Source of the DNA: Thalassomonas viridans
GTDB lineage: Bacteria > Pseudomonadota > Gammaproteobacteria > Enterobacterales > Alteromonadaceae
Assembly (NCBI RefSeq): GCF_000948985.2
Contig: NZ_CP059733.1
Location: 4,588,001-4,652,000, forward strand
Direction: 5' to 3'
Length of the DNA: 64,000 bases
Below are positions 36,334-44,503 of the stretch, in pieces. How positions within the stretch are numbered: the first letter of the stretch is position 1; each line of letters starts with the position of its first letter. The position numbers and the translations under genes are program-made. Under the pieces are notes generated by a model. That model made no database searches. It saw nothing but the letters and a program-made list of their open reading frames with translations, and was not told the origin of the DNA.

Positions 36334-36957
36334 TTAACGTAACACATATAACAAGGGAAAGATGATAATCCAGGCCAGGTCCACCATATGCCAGTAACAG
36401 GCGATGGCCATCATGCCCGAATGGTTCTCGGCGTTATATACCCCCTGTTTCACCCGGTAGATGGCCCACAGCAAGGTGCCGCTGGCCCAGCCGACATGTA
36501 ACAGGTGGTTAAAGGTCATATAGTAATACAGGGTATAAAAGGCATTGGTATCGCTGTGAATGCCCAGGCTGACGTTCCACTGGTATTCCCAGGTTTTGAT
36601 CGCCAGATAGGCCAGACCGGCCAGCAGGGCCCCCCAGAGCCAGCGCACCGAAGCCTGCGGCCTGTCATTGCGAATGGCAAACATGGCCTTGGCGACGAAA
36701 TAGCTGCTGGAGATCAAGGCAACGGTATTTAACGTTCCAGCCAGGGTATTGAGCTTAAGCGGCCCCTGTTCGAACTCCAGCGGATAATGGGACTTGGCAA
36801 TAAAATAGATGATAAAGAACATGGCAAATTCGGTTAACTCGGCAAAAATACCGACCCAAACCGCCCGGTTCCCGGGGATACGCCGCAATGATTCCGGCTC
36901 CTGCGCCACACTTCCCCGGCCATTCAGGTAAAAGACTTCCGTGGTTATAGCAGACAT
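36334..36957 (-). CDS. Heme-copper oxidase subunit III-like protein, NorE type
   Basis: ATG at 36957 (MSAITTEVF) follows AAGAGGTTTAC. The 207-residue protein has five membrane helices and subunit-III features: AVWVGIFAELTEFAMFFIIYF, the TFNHLLHVGWASGTLLW helix and ACYWHMVDLAWIIIFPLLYVL. Short five-helix forms of this kind are the NorE family that accompanies nitric oxide reductase. No norB/norC or oxidase subunit I gene is in this window, so the pair appears detached from its complex. Confidence 0.75.
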   Translation of the reverse strand: MSAITTEVFYLNGRGSVAQEPESLRRIPGNRAVWVGIFAELTEFAMFFIIYFIAKSHYPLEFEQGPLKLNTLAGTLNTVALISSSYFVAKAMFAIRNDRPQASVRWLWGALLAGLAYLAIKTWEYQWNVSLGIHSDTNAFYTLYYYMTFNHLLHVGWASGTLLWAIYRVKQGVYNAENHSGMMAIACYWHMVDLAWIIIFPLLYVLR

Positions 36958-37088
36958 GTAAACCTCTTGAGTTACAGGTGATAAGCTCACCTCCCAGCTA
37001 ACGTCAGCTTAGCCCAACCAGGTTTTTCCGCCTTGATCTGAATTAACCAAAGTCCACAAATAACCTAAATTCGGGTTAATCTAAACCA

Positions 37089-37239
37089 GCCAGCGCCACG
37101 CTTTTAACGATTCTCGGCGTTAAACTCGCTTCTAATAGCCTGCTATTCGTGCGCAAGTTTGCCTTGATAATCGTTAAAAGCGCAGCACTGGCGTAATAAT
37201 AAATAGTCATTAAGAATGAAGTGCAGTGCATAATGACTA
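37089..37239. repeat. Structured intergenic repeat with two nested inverted repeats
   Basis: CGCTTTTAACGATT (37099-37112) pairs perfectly with AATCGTTAAAAGCG (37169-37182), and pairing extends imperfectly to 37089/37192 (GCCAGCG against CACTGGC). A second pair, TAGTCATTA (37204-37212) and TAATGACTA (37231-37239), follows directly. The region 36958-37297 has no gene. It resembles a small palindromic repeat unit or MITE relic. Confidence 0.55.
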
Positions 37240-37297
37240 GGTTATTGTAATTTAAATAGTAGCTGGCTCAGCTTATCCCGAGTTTAGGTTAAAATTT

Positions 37298-38824
37298 TTA
37301 TGCCTGACGCCCGGCTATCCAGGCTTTAAGTCCGGCAATGTCCATAGGTTTGCCGTAAACATAACCCTGGATCATCACCACATTCCTTTGTTGCAGATAC
37401 TCCACCTGATGTTGGGCTTCCACCCCTTCGGCGATAAGTTTAAGCTTCGAAGATTTGGCAAAAGAGATGATAGACTTCAGTACCGAGCCTTTAATATCGT
37501 CCCGGGCTATGGTGTCGACAAACATTTTGTCGATTTTCAAGGTATCTATGCCCAGCTCCTGGATATAGGAAAAACCGCCGTAGCCGGTGCCGGCATCGTC
37601 GAGTTTCAGGTTGACGCCCATTTGGTAGAAGTCTTCCAGGTGCTGCCTTGCCTGCTCAAGGTTTTCGATTTTCATTCGTTCGGTGATTTCCAGCGACAAA
37701 ACCTTAGGCGGCAGTTCAAATTCGGCGCTGAGCCGCTCCAGCAAGTGATAAAGCCGCTTGCTGGTTAAATGCTCGGGCACGATATTGATACTGATAAACT
37801 GGCCGCTTTTATCCCAGCCCAGGGCCTTGGCATCCCTGACCGCTTTGCGGATCAGCTGTTCGGTAATATCTATGATCAAACCGCTGTCCTCGGCAAAAGG
37901 AATAAACTGGTAGGGCGGCACCACAGTACCGTCTTTATGGCGCCAGCGCGCCAGCATTTCCACTCCCACCAGCTCACCGGTAAGGCTGTTGACTATGGGC
38001 TGATAAAAAGGGGTAAACTCCTTATATTTAAGCGCATCTTTAATGATACGCCCCAGCGACTGGCGGATGCTGAGCAGGCGGTATGAAAGCAAAGCGATAA
38101 CCGAGGCAAACAAGGCAGAAAACAGCAAGGTGCTGGCCCAGCTCAACTCTTTATAATAATTGTAAAACTCTTCCGTGCCCCTGACATTGAGCTGCACCTC
38201 AACCGATTCTTCCAGCCTGGAGGCGGTATATTCGATATAACTTTCCCCTGCCATCGAACGGCCGCTGAATTCCAGCTCAGGCAGGCTGCCGATAATAAAT
38301 TCGTACTCCAGGCAGTCTATGCAGACAAATTCGGTCAGGTAATTCACCATAAAGGGATTGATGTTGGCAAAATAACGGCTGTTGTCATGTGTGCGCACCA
38401 TCAGCAGATCCAGGTGTTCATCGCCATGGGAAACCGTTGCCAGGGCGTGGGTATCGGTCAGCTGGTGCTTGATGGGCCCCAGCACCCTTTCGTGATAGTT
38501 GGCCAGGTCGATATGCACCTCTTCGCTGGCGCAGGCCTGCCGGTCGCCATGCAACACCCCCACCAGGCGCACCGCGGGATGTTCAAAGGCCAGCATCGCC
38601 AGTTGTTCTATATCTTTTTGGGTACACTGAAACAGCTCAGGATCGGGTAAATCGGCAAGGATTTTATCTGCTTCGAGGATAGCGTCATGGAACTGGTAAA
38701 GTAACTGCTCTGCATCGTTTTGCAGCGCTTTTTCCGCATAAAAGTGGTTGAAGAAGTTTACGGTTGCCAAGCCCGCGGCAAAAGTAACGACAAAAATACT
38801 GGTGGTGATTTTAGTTATTTTCAC
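37298..38824 (-). CDS. Membrane EAL-domain c-di-GMP phosphodiesterase with CSS-type sensor domain
   Basis: GTG at 38824 is preferred because GAGGCA sits 10 bases upstream and the first membrane helix follows at once; a start at 38905 adds 27 residues. The roughly 508-residue protein has a helix near 8-25, a periplasmic domain with several Cys (FQCTQKD, QACASEE, CIDCLEY) of the CSS-motif type, a second helix (STLLFSALFASVIALLSYRLL) and a C-terminal EAL domain. The active-site motif reads EMLARW rather than EALLRW, with IEITERM, DDAGTGYGG and KIDKMFVD in place, so catalysis looks possible. Confidence 0.85.
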   Translation of the reverse strand: MKITKITTSIFVVTFAAGLATVNFFNHFYAEKALQNDAEQLLYQFHDAILEADKILADLPDPELFQCTQKDIEQLAMLAFEHPAVRLVGVLHGDRQACASEEVHIDLANYHERVLGPIKHQLTDTHALATVSHGDEHLDLLMVRTHDNSRYFANINPFMVNYLTEFVCIDCLEYEFIIGSLPELEFSGRSMAGESYIEYTASRLEESVEVQLNVRGTEEFYNYYKELSWASTLLFSALFASVIALLSYRLLSIRQSLGRIIKDALKYKEFTPFYQPIVNSLTGELVGVEMLARWRHKDGTVVPPYQFIPFAEDSGLIIDITEQLIRKAVRDAKALGWDKSGQFISINIVPEHLTSKRLYHLLERLSAEFELPPKVLSLEITERMKIENLEQARQHLEDFYQMGVNLKLDDAGTGYGGFSYIQELGIDTLKIDKMFVDTIARDDIKGSVLKSIISFAKSSKLKLIAEGVEAQHQVEYLQQRNVVMIQGYVYGKPMDIAGLKAWIAGRQA

Positions 38825-38931
38825 TATTTTTTGCCTCTGCTTGTTATATTTATTGCCTGATGCGGCGAGGTGGACAGCATTAAGGCCTGCCCCCTCATGC
38901 CGCAAGGTACAAGAGGGCTCAGATTAACAAA

Positions 38932-38958
38932 AAGATCCTGCCCGGTGCAATCCGGGCA
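38932..38958 (-). terminator. Terminator for the yceH gene
   Basis: On the minus strand TGCCCGG (38952-38958) pairs with CCGGGCA (38939-38945) and is followed by ATCTTTTTGTT. It lies 55 bases past the stop of the yceH gene. Confidence 0.65.
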
Positions 38959-39012
38959 TTTCCCGCAGCTATTTCTGCCAGTTTGTTCCGGCAGCTTTTG
39001 GGCTAAAGAAAG

Positions 39013-39672
39013 TTAACCGCTCAGTTGCTGCACCAGCTGTTGCAACCGGTCCAGCTCCTGCTTTAAACCGACCACTTCCTGCTCCAGTAAGCTAATGCGC
39101 ATAAGAGCCTCATTATCGGCGGCTTCGTCATTGTTGCTTGTGCCAGCCGCGGCTGTTTGCTCGGTTAATTCGCTGAACAGGTGGGCATAGCGTGAGTCGC
39201 GTTTCCCCGGCTCCCGCTCCAGTTTTACCACCAGCTTTTCGCCGTTAAGATCTTTGAGCTGATTGAGCACCTGCTCTACTTCGGCGACATTGGCAAAGTC
39301 CGCCAACCGGTTGGTACGGGTTCTTAATTCTCCCGGGGTTTGGTGGCCGCGTAAAAATAACAGACAGATGATGGCCAGCTGTTGCTTGGTCAGCTGCAGG
39401 CTGCCAAATTCCGTGTTGCAAAACCTGTGGTTATATTTCACCACCCGGGAGCTGAACGCCCCCTGATCACTGACCAGCTTCATTTGCATAAGCTCATCGA
39501 CAACATCCTGTACCTCGGCTTCGGTCAAGGCCATCACAGGCTCCCGGTTACTCTTTTGATTACAGCCTGTGGTCAGGGCATTTAACGACAGGGGATATTG
39601 GTCCGGTGTGGTGATTTCTTTTTCCAGCATAACCCCGAGCACACGGCATTGGCGGGAAGTTAATGTCAACAT
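39013..39672 (-). CDS. yceH: YceH family (DUF480/UPF0502) protein
   Basis: The 219-residue protein begins LTSRQCRVLGVMLEKEITTPDQYPLSLNAL, the start of YceH proteins, followed by NQKSNREPVMALTEAEVQ. A second winged-helix-like half contains LAIICLLFLRGHQTPGELRTRTNRLADF. A C-terminal coiled coil (LEQEVVGLKQELDRLQQLVQQL) ends it. The family has two winged-helix domains; its role is not settled. It is a normal chromosomal gene, monocistronic, with a terminator. Confidence 0.88.
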   Translation of the reverse strand: MLTLTSRQCRVLGVMLEKEITTPDQYPLSLNALTTGCNQKSNREPVMALTEAEVQDVVDELMQMKLVSDQGAFSSRVVKYNHRFCNTEFGSLQLTKQQLAIICLLFLRGHQTPGELRTRTNRLADFANVAEVEQVLNQLKDLNGEKLVVKLEREPGKRDSRYAHLFSELTEQTAAAGTSNNDEAADNEALMRISLLEQEVVGLKQELDRLQQLVQQLSG

Positions 39673-39786
39673 AAACTTGGCTCCTGGTTAAAATTGTACG
39701 TGATATAAATAAGACATAGTGGTACTTATAATAAACCTGATTTCAAATACTTAACCAGGTTTTTCTTTCCCGCCACCGGGACAGGT

Positions 39787-40419
39787 TTACCAGCGGCTAA
39801 AAAATGCGCCTACGGATTTTTTCGCGGTTTTGGATAACTCGGTAACAAGTTCAAAGGGCACAAGCTCCAATTGGCTTTGCTCACGGATATCCGCCAGCAT
39901 GGCCAGCCATAAATAAGCCGTCATTTCGGCATCATAAAGGGCCCGGTGAAAACTCCCTTCCCCGGTAATGTTTTTCCAGCGTACTAAAGTACCGAGTTTA
40001 TGATTCGGGCAGTCCTGATAAAGCCTGCGGGACACCAGCAGCGAGCAGGCGAACTCTCCCGGGTAGGAGCGGGAAATCCTGGCAAACTCGGCGTCTAAAA
40101 AACGCTTGTCGAATGAGGCATTGTGGGCCACCAGGTTATCGTCGCCGATAAAATCGGCAAACTCCGCCATCACTTGGGATACCGGGGCGGCATCGGCCAA
40201 CATGGCATTGGTAATGCCGGTATACTCTTCAATAAAGGGGCTGATGCGGCGCCCCGGATCCATCAGCTGCTGAAAACGCTCGGTGATGACACCGTTTTGC
40301 AAACGTACCGCACCAATTTCAATGGCCCTGTCCCCCTGATCCGGGGAAAGCCCGGTTGTTTCAAAATCCAGCACCACCACTGATTCTGCATTTGGTTGCA
40401 CCGCATACTCCTGTGTCAA
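39787..40419 (-). CDS. DEDDh 3'-5' exonuclease (DnaQ/PolC-like)
   Basis: The 210-residue protein has all DEDDh motifs: Exo [11 protein letters not shown] at about 15-24, Exo [15 protein letters not shown] near 98-110 and Exo [18 protein letters not shown] near 160-174 with the catalytic His and Asp. It resembles stand-alone epsilon-like or PolC-type exonucleases that trim single-stranded DNA or RNA 3' ends. No polymerase domain is present. It is close upstream of a lipase gene but with no sign of functional coupling. Confidence 0.85.
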   Translation of the reverse strand: MTQEYAVQPNAESVVVLDFETTGLSPDQGDRAIEIGAVRLQNGVITERFQQLMDPGRRISPFIEEYTGITNAMLADAAPVSQVMAEFADFIGDDNLVAHNASFDKRFLDAEFARISRSYPGEFACSLLVSRRLYQDCPNHKLGTLVRWKNITGEGSFHRALYDAEMTAYLWLAMLADIREQSQLELVPFELVTELSKTAKKSVGAFFSRW

Positions 40420-40486
40420 TTATCTTTGCCCGGCCATAGTAACAATGACCCGGGCGATAAAAAAGCAAAGAAGTAAAAACAGGCAA

Positions 40487-41170
40487 CTATTGAATTAAAC
40501 TCAGCTGTTGCCCGGCAGTTTCCGTCTGCAGGCCGAAATGCCCCAGCACATAGGTAAAGCTGTTATCTTCTGACCAGATACGGCTGCTGTGAACGCCCGA
40601 AACAAGGCAGGTGCCGGTAGCGCAGACCACCTGGTCGATATTGCTTTTGATGGAATAAACCTTGTCTGCCAGCTCCTGGCCATATAATCCCTGGAGAAAG
40701 GGGCTTTGCACCGACAACCCGGATGCACCGCAGGTGGAAGTCCAGACATTAAAAGGATAAACCCCGCAGCTCCACAGCCCCCTGAAAGCACCGGCTATGC
40801 CGACAAAGGTATCTACCGAAGCGGCAAGGTTCAACTGGACGATTTGTTTTGCCGCCAAAGTTCCCCCCATGGAATGGGTGATGACATCGATTTTGCCGGT
40901 GCAGGAATTGGCAACCGCTGCCGTCAGTGCTTCCTTTACCGGCACTTCTTCACTGCCGCTGTGATCATTGCAGGCGGCGCAGCTTTTTAAGCCCCAGTCA
41001 GGACGATAAATATCATCCCCGCTGTAGCCGTTTTCCAGCAATAAATAGTAGGTATTATCCCAGCTATCGATATCTGCACTATTGCCATGCACCAGAACCA
41101 CGCTGTCTTTACAGGCAAAAGCCTGGCCCGAGAGTAATAAAGTTAACCAAATCAACCAATATATTTTCAT
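40487..41170 (-). CDS. Secreted esterase/lipase (alpha/beta hydrolase)
   Basis: The 227-residue protein has a signal peptide (MKIYWLIWLTLLLSGQAFA), an oxyanion/opening strand VVLVHGNSADIDSW and a nucleophile elbow THSMGGTLAAK (Ser in S-M-G-G), with HFGLQTET as the probable histidine region. Several Cys residues suggest disulfide bonds. It matches compact class 2-like lipases that hydrolyse esters. It is divergent from the PHB-depolymerase-like gene, sharing a 168-base intergenic region. Confidence 0.75.
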   Translation of the reverse strand: MKIYWLIWLTLLLSGQAFACKDSVVLVHGNSADIDSWDNTYYLLLENGYSGDDIYRPDWGLKSCAACNDHSGSEEVPVKEALTAAVANSCTGKIDVITHSMGGTLAAKQIVQLNLAASVDTFVGIAGAFRGLWSCGVYPFNVWTSTCGASGLSVQSPFLQGLYGQELADKVYSIKSNIDQVVCATGTCLVSGVHSSRIWSEDNSFTYVLGHFGLQTETAGQQLSLIQ

Positions 41171-41338
41171 TATTTTCTTCCTTTAAAATAAAACGTCAAA
41201 CTGACCTTAACCGCTTGAGATGTAAAACTATATGGCACTTTTGTCCCAGAAAGATGAAAAAGGAACTAAAGTAGCATTGCGCTGATCCCGGTTTAGCCTT
41301 CATTATTTAAGCTATCTCAGGTTTTAAAGGAATATGCC

Positions 41339-42322
41339 ATGAAAACAACCCCCTTCAGACAAGTACTGAGCTGTATTTTTGTTTGTATCCTGTACGCCGC
41401 GATTGGCACCGGCTGGATAAATACCGCGTCAGCCTCGTCCCCTCCGGATATGTCCCATCAGGGAGGTATCACTAAACTGGAAAATTTTGGCGAGAATCCC
41501 GGCGAGCTCAATGCCTATATCCAGCTTCCCGAGCAGCCCCAGGGGGCCAAGCTGGTGGTGTTGCTGCACGGCTGCGTACAGGAAGCAAAAATCTTTGCCA
41601 GTGACAGCGGCATGGGCAAAATGGCCCTGGCGAAAAATGCCATTTTATTGTTACCCGAACAGCAAAAAACCAATAATGTCGCCAACTGTTTTAACTGGTT
41701 TTCCGAAAACGACATCAGTAAACATTCAGGTGAGATGTTATCCCTGTTTAATATGATCAGCCACAGCCAGAAACGCTACCAGGCCAGCGAGGTTTTTATT
41801 GCCGGCTTATCTGCCGGGGGCGCCATGACCGCCGCTTTATTGGCCAACTACCCGGACTTATTTACCGCAGGCGCCATCATAGGCGGACTCCCCTACCAAT
41901 GCGCCAGCAATTTAATCAAGGCGATTGCCTGCATGAAAAGCGGCCCGGGCAAAAGCACACAGGAATTCATCGATATAGTGCTGCGCCAGCATCCTAATCG
42001 CAGCAAGTGGCCGAGACTCACCGTCTGGTCCGGCATAAAAGACACGGTTGTTAATCCGAAAAATGCCACTGTGCTGGCACAACAATGGGCGGCTTTAAAC
42101 GGCATCACAAAAGCCGACAACACCATCAAACATGACGAATACCTCATCACGGAATGGCGCAACAGCAATAATGAAGTCCAGGTTAAACAGGTGGAAATGC
42201 TAAACCTTAAACACGGCCTGCCTGTCGGTACCCAACAAACTTCCGGCAAGGCGCCTGCTGAGTATATGTTGCCGGCCCCCTTATCTGCCGTCACTGAAAT
42301 TGCAAAGTTTTGGCAATTATAA
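41339..42322 (+). CDS. Secreted PHB depolymerase-family esterase
   Basis: The 327-residue protein has an N-terminal hydrophobic signal (SCIFVCILYAAIGTGWINTASA), an opening strand KLVVLLHGCVQEAKIF and the nucleophile elbow FIAGLSAGGAMTAALLANYPD. This is the LpqC/PHB-depolymerase esterase fold; the histidine is probably in LKHGLPVGT. It may release hydroxyacid monomers or oligomers from polyesters. Its neighbour, 3 kb away, is a 3-hydroxybutyrate dehydrogenase locus, which fits substrate flow from polymer to monomer. Confidence 0.75.
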   Translation: MKTTPFRQVLSCIFVCILYAAIGTGWINTASASSPPDMSHQGGITKLENFGENPGELNAYIQLPEQPQGAKLVVLLHGCVQEAKIFASDSGMGKMALAKNAILLLPEQQKTNNVANCFNWFSENDISKHSGEMLSLFNMISHSQKRYQASEVFIAGLSAGGAMTAALLANYPDLFTAGAIIGGLPYQCASNLIKAIACMKSGPGKSTQEFIDIVLRQHPNRSKWPRLTVWSGIKDTVVNPKNATVLAQQWAALNGITKADNTIKHDEYLITEWRNSNNEVQVKQVEMLNLKHGLPVGTQQTSGKAPAEYMLPAPLSAVTEIAKFWQL

Positions 42323-42357
42323 CAAGCACTTTTCTTCAAGTAAGAACCTAAGACTGA

Positions 42358-42392
42358 GATGCCCGCATCAAACTCTGCGGGCATCAATTTTT
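42358..42392 (+). terminator. Intrinsic terminator after the PHB-depolymerase-like gene
   Basis: GATGCCCGCA (42358-42367) pairs with TGCGGGCATC (42376-42385), followed by AATTTTTT. Confidence 0.85.
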
Positions 42393-42441
42393 TCTTAAGC
42401 CTTTATTATATAAAATAAAAAAACGTACACCCCACAACCTT

Positions 42442-42458
42442 TGTCTATTTTTTATACA
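42442..42458 (+). promoter_or_regulatory. Candidate upstream activator site for PEP-CTERM gene 1
   Basis: TGTCTATTTTTTATACA is an imperfect dyad (TGTnTA...TATACA). It starts exactly 90 bases before the sigma-54-like box, and a copy with one difference occurs at the same distance from the third gene's box (44335-44351). This suggests an enhancer-binding protein site. Confidence 0.5.
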
Positions 42459-42531
42459 GAAACAATTTCAACTTTTGGCTGAAAACAAGTCGCTCCCTCA
42501 TAAGCTTTAGATTTTTATGGTAAAAGCATTC

Positions 42532-42548
42532 TTGGCTTAATAACTGCT
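42532..42548 (+). promoter_or_regulatory. Sigma-54-type -24/-12 promoter of PEP-CTERM gene 1
   Basis: TTGGCTTAATAACTGCT has GG and GC elements 12 bases apart, as in the TGGC-N8-TTGC consensus of RpoN promoters. It is 60 bases before the ATG. The same TTGGC-N7-CTGCT arrangement recurs before both paralogues. Confidence 0.7.
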
Positions 42549-42607
42549 ATTCGTAACTTATCTGCCAGACGGCACCATCTACTAAAGTTACACCTGAGGA
42601 CGTTATT

Positions 42608-43189
42608 ATGAAGAAGTTAATATCTCTTGTTTTAGCCGCCACTGTTTTCCTTTGGGGAGCCAACGCTTATGCATCCTTAATGGGAGATGAAGTCTTTTTA
42701 ACCTGCATGCAATCAAGCGGGTCAGATCATGAACTTTGTGAAGGTAACGGTGCCCTGCCGGCAATAGTTGGAGCCGACGTAGAATATCCCGACTATTTTA
42801 ATTTTGAAGACTCCCTCAATATCGACATCAATGCTGAATCTATCTGGGTAACCTTTGAGAACGGTCCTTACTGCGGCTGGTTCACCTGTGACGGTCTGGG
42901 TTTCTTAGAATTCTGGTTAACAGATCTTCACTGGGTTGGCATGCCCGGCGGCATTATTACCGGCATAGAAGTTATTACCAATATGGTAGGTATTCAAACC
43001 GGCTATGACGATCATAGCGTACACTTTGCCTTACCGGAAACCCCTGTCGACAGCAGCATGTTTATCCATATCAACCTGATCACCGACCACGATGTCGACG
43101 TTCCTGAACCTGGCACTTTCATTTTATTGGCTTTAACCCTGGCAGGATTAGCCTGCAGCAAACGCAAAAACTTAATTGTAACTAAGTAA
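42608..43189 (+). CDS. PEP-CTERM secreted protein, paralogue 1
   Basis: The 193-residue protein has a signal peptide (MKKLISLVLAATVFLWGANAYA), a mature domain with paired cysteines (LTCMQSS and LCEGNG; CGWFTC) and a C-terminal sorting signal VPEPGTFILLALTLAGLACSKRKN. This is the PEP motif plus hydrophobic helix plus basic end recognised by exosortase. It is one of three tandem paralogues. The domain alone gives no function; PEP-CTERM proteins are often exopolysaccharide- or floc-associated. No exosortase gene is in this window. Confidence 0.85.
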   Translation: MKKLISLVLAATVFLWGANAYASLMGDEVFLTCMQSSGSDHELCEGNGALPAIVGADVEYPDYFNFEDSLNIDINAESIWVTFENGPYCGWFTCDGLGFLEFWLTDLHWVGMPGGIITGIEVITNMVGIQTGYDDHSVHFALPETPVDSSMFIHINLITDHDVDVPEPGTFILLALTLAGLACSKRKNLIVTK

Positions 43190-43212
43190 TAAACACCGTT
43201 ATAAATACAAAC

Positions 43213-43238
43213 AAAAGCTCGCTACGGCGGGCTTTTTT
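43213..43238 (+). terminator. Terminator after PEP-CTERM gene 1
   Basis: AAAGCTCGC and GCGGGCTTT form a stem around TACG, followed by a T-run. The gene therefore forms its own transcription unit. Confidence 0.7.
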
Positions 43239-43541
43239 CATGCCGGAGAAGCTGAACCTGCTCATTTACAATCTATACCTGAATTGCACCTTAATCGGGC
43301 ACACACTCTGTTATTATGTGCATATCAGCAAAAAAAAGCGCTTTTCCCTTTGCAAAATATTCACCTGAACAGAATTAATAAAAAACTTTAATCTGCGGCT
43401 ACCACTAATAAAACCATTTTATCACTCCCCTTTAATATCAAAGCCTTCAGACATATCGATTGCACTTTTCTTCATCTGGCCGGAGAAAAATACCAACCCA
43501 AATCACCACCATGTTAACCGCTTTTTCAGGGTGTTTATTTT
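43239..43541. other. Gene-free leader region before PEP-CTERM gene 2
   Basis: No gene is visible. The TGTCYATTTTTTATACA motif found before genes 1 and 3 is absent at the expected place (about 43452); only a TCAGACATATCGATTGCA stretch lies there. Gene 2 may be regulated differently. Confidence 0.35.
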
Positions 43542-43558
43542 TTGGCCTGTTTTCTGCT
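43542..43558 (+). promoter_or_regulatory. Sigma-54-type promoter of PEP-CTERM gene 2
   Basis: TTGGCCTGTTTTCTGCT matches the TTGGC-N7-CTGCT pattern with GG and GC spaced 12 bases. It lies 59 bases before the ATG at 43617. Confidence 0.65.
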
Positions 43559-43616
43559 TCTATATCTTGCTTTGCACCCGTATGTCGTTACTACAGCAAA
43601 TAAAGAGGAAGTTATT

Positions 43617-44234
43617 ATGAAGAAGTTAATATCTCTTGTGTTAACCGTCAGTATCTTTTTTTGGGGGGCTCATGCAACAGCCTCTTTAATCGGGGACGAA
43701 ATATTTTTATCCTGCATGCAATCGGGTCCCGATGACCACTCATTATGTGAAGGCAATGGCAATATCCCTGCCATAGTGGGTGAGGATGTGGAATATCCGG
43801 ACTACTTTAATTTCCAAAATTCCCTCAATATTGATGTCAGCGCCGACTCTATCTGGCTAAGCATTGATAGCGGCCCGTTTTGTGGCTGGTTCACCTGTGA
43901 CGGCGAAGGCTTTTTAGAGTTTTGGCTGTTCGATCTCGACTGGCTCGATAGCCTGGAGAACAAGCTGGTAGGCTTAGATATCACCACCAATATGACAGGC
44001 GTCCAAACCGGTTTTACCGATCACAGTGTTCATATTGCCCTGCCCGAAACAAGAGTCACCAGCGATATGTTTCTTCATATAGATCTCATCACCAGCGAGG
44101 ATAGCGGGCAATTAAACAGGGATGGCGAAACCGGCGTTCCTGAGCCCGGCACATTAATCTTGCTAATATTAGCTTTAACCGGCTTAATTTATTACCAACG
44201 CAGAAAGTCCCTGCTTTCATTTTATAGCCGCTAA
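43617..44234 (+). CDS. PEP-CTERM secreted protein, paralogue 2
   Basis: ATG at 43617 follows AGAGGAAGTTATT and gives the same signal peptide start (MKKLISLVLTVSIFFWGAHA) as paralogue 1, so an upstream ATG at 43542 is rejected: it lies on the promoter box. The 205-residue product keeps the paired Cys (LSCMQSG, LCEGNG; CGWFTC). Near the C-terminus it has an insertion (SGQLNRDGETG) before VPEPGTLILLILALTGLIYYQRRKS. Closest relatives are its two neighbours. Confidence 0.85.
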   Translation: MKKLISLVLTVSIFFWGAHATASLIGDEIFLSCMQSGPDDHSLCEGNGNIPAIVGEDVEYPDYFNFQNSLNIDVSADSIWLSIDSGPFCGWFTCDGEGFLEFWLFDLDWLDSLENKLVGLDITTNMTGVQTGFTDHSVHIALPETRVTSDMFLHIDLITSEDSGQLNRDGETGVPEPGTLILLILALTGLIYYQRRKSLLSFYSR

Positions 44235-44258
44235 CTGAAATAACACCCAGATGCCAAC

Positions 44259-44280
44259 GCCCGCTATTGCGGGCTTTTTC
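44259..44280 (+). terminator. Terminator after PEP-CTERM gene 2
   Basis: GCCCGC (44259-44264) pairs with GCGGGC (44269-44274) around TATT, followed by TTTTT. Confidence 0.75.
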
Positions 44281-44334
44281 CATAAAAGCGAAGGGTTAAC
44301 GCACCTGAGAATAACTCCCATTTCCGTTCAGAGC

Positions 44335-44351
44335 TGTCCATTTTTTATACA
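44335..44351 (+). promoter_or_regulatory. Candidate upstream activator site for PEP-CTERM gene 3
   Basis: TGTCCATTTTTTATACA differs by one base from the site before gene 1 and begins exactly 90 bases before the sigma-54-like box. Confidence 0.5.
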
Positions 44352-44424
44352 CCACAGTGTCAGTCTACTAAACACTTAATGACATGCTATTTGTAAGGTA
44401 CAGATTTACCTGATGAATGTTATT

Positions 44425-44441
44425 TTGGCTCAATACCTGCT
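44425..44441 (+). promoter_or_regulatory. Sigma-54-type promoter of PEP-CTERM gene 3
   Basis: TTGGCTCAATACCTGCT has the GG/GC elements spaced 12 bases as in the other two. It lies 63 bases before the ATG at 44504. Confidence 0.7.
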
Positions 44442-44503
44442 GTACATTAGCTGCTTGCAAAGAGCGATCTTATTTACTGAAGATTTATATCGAGGAAATA
44501 AAG

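Noticed and set aside
42473..42489. Another TTGGC box upstream of PEP-CTERM gene 1
   Set aside because: TTGGCTGAAAACAAGTC lacks a GC element 12 bases after the GG, so it does not fit a sigma-54 promoter.
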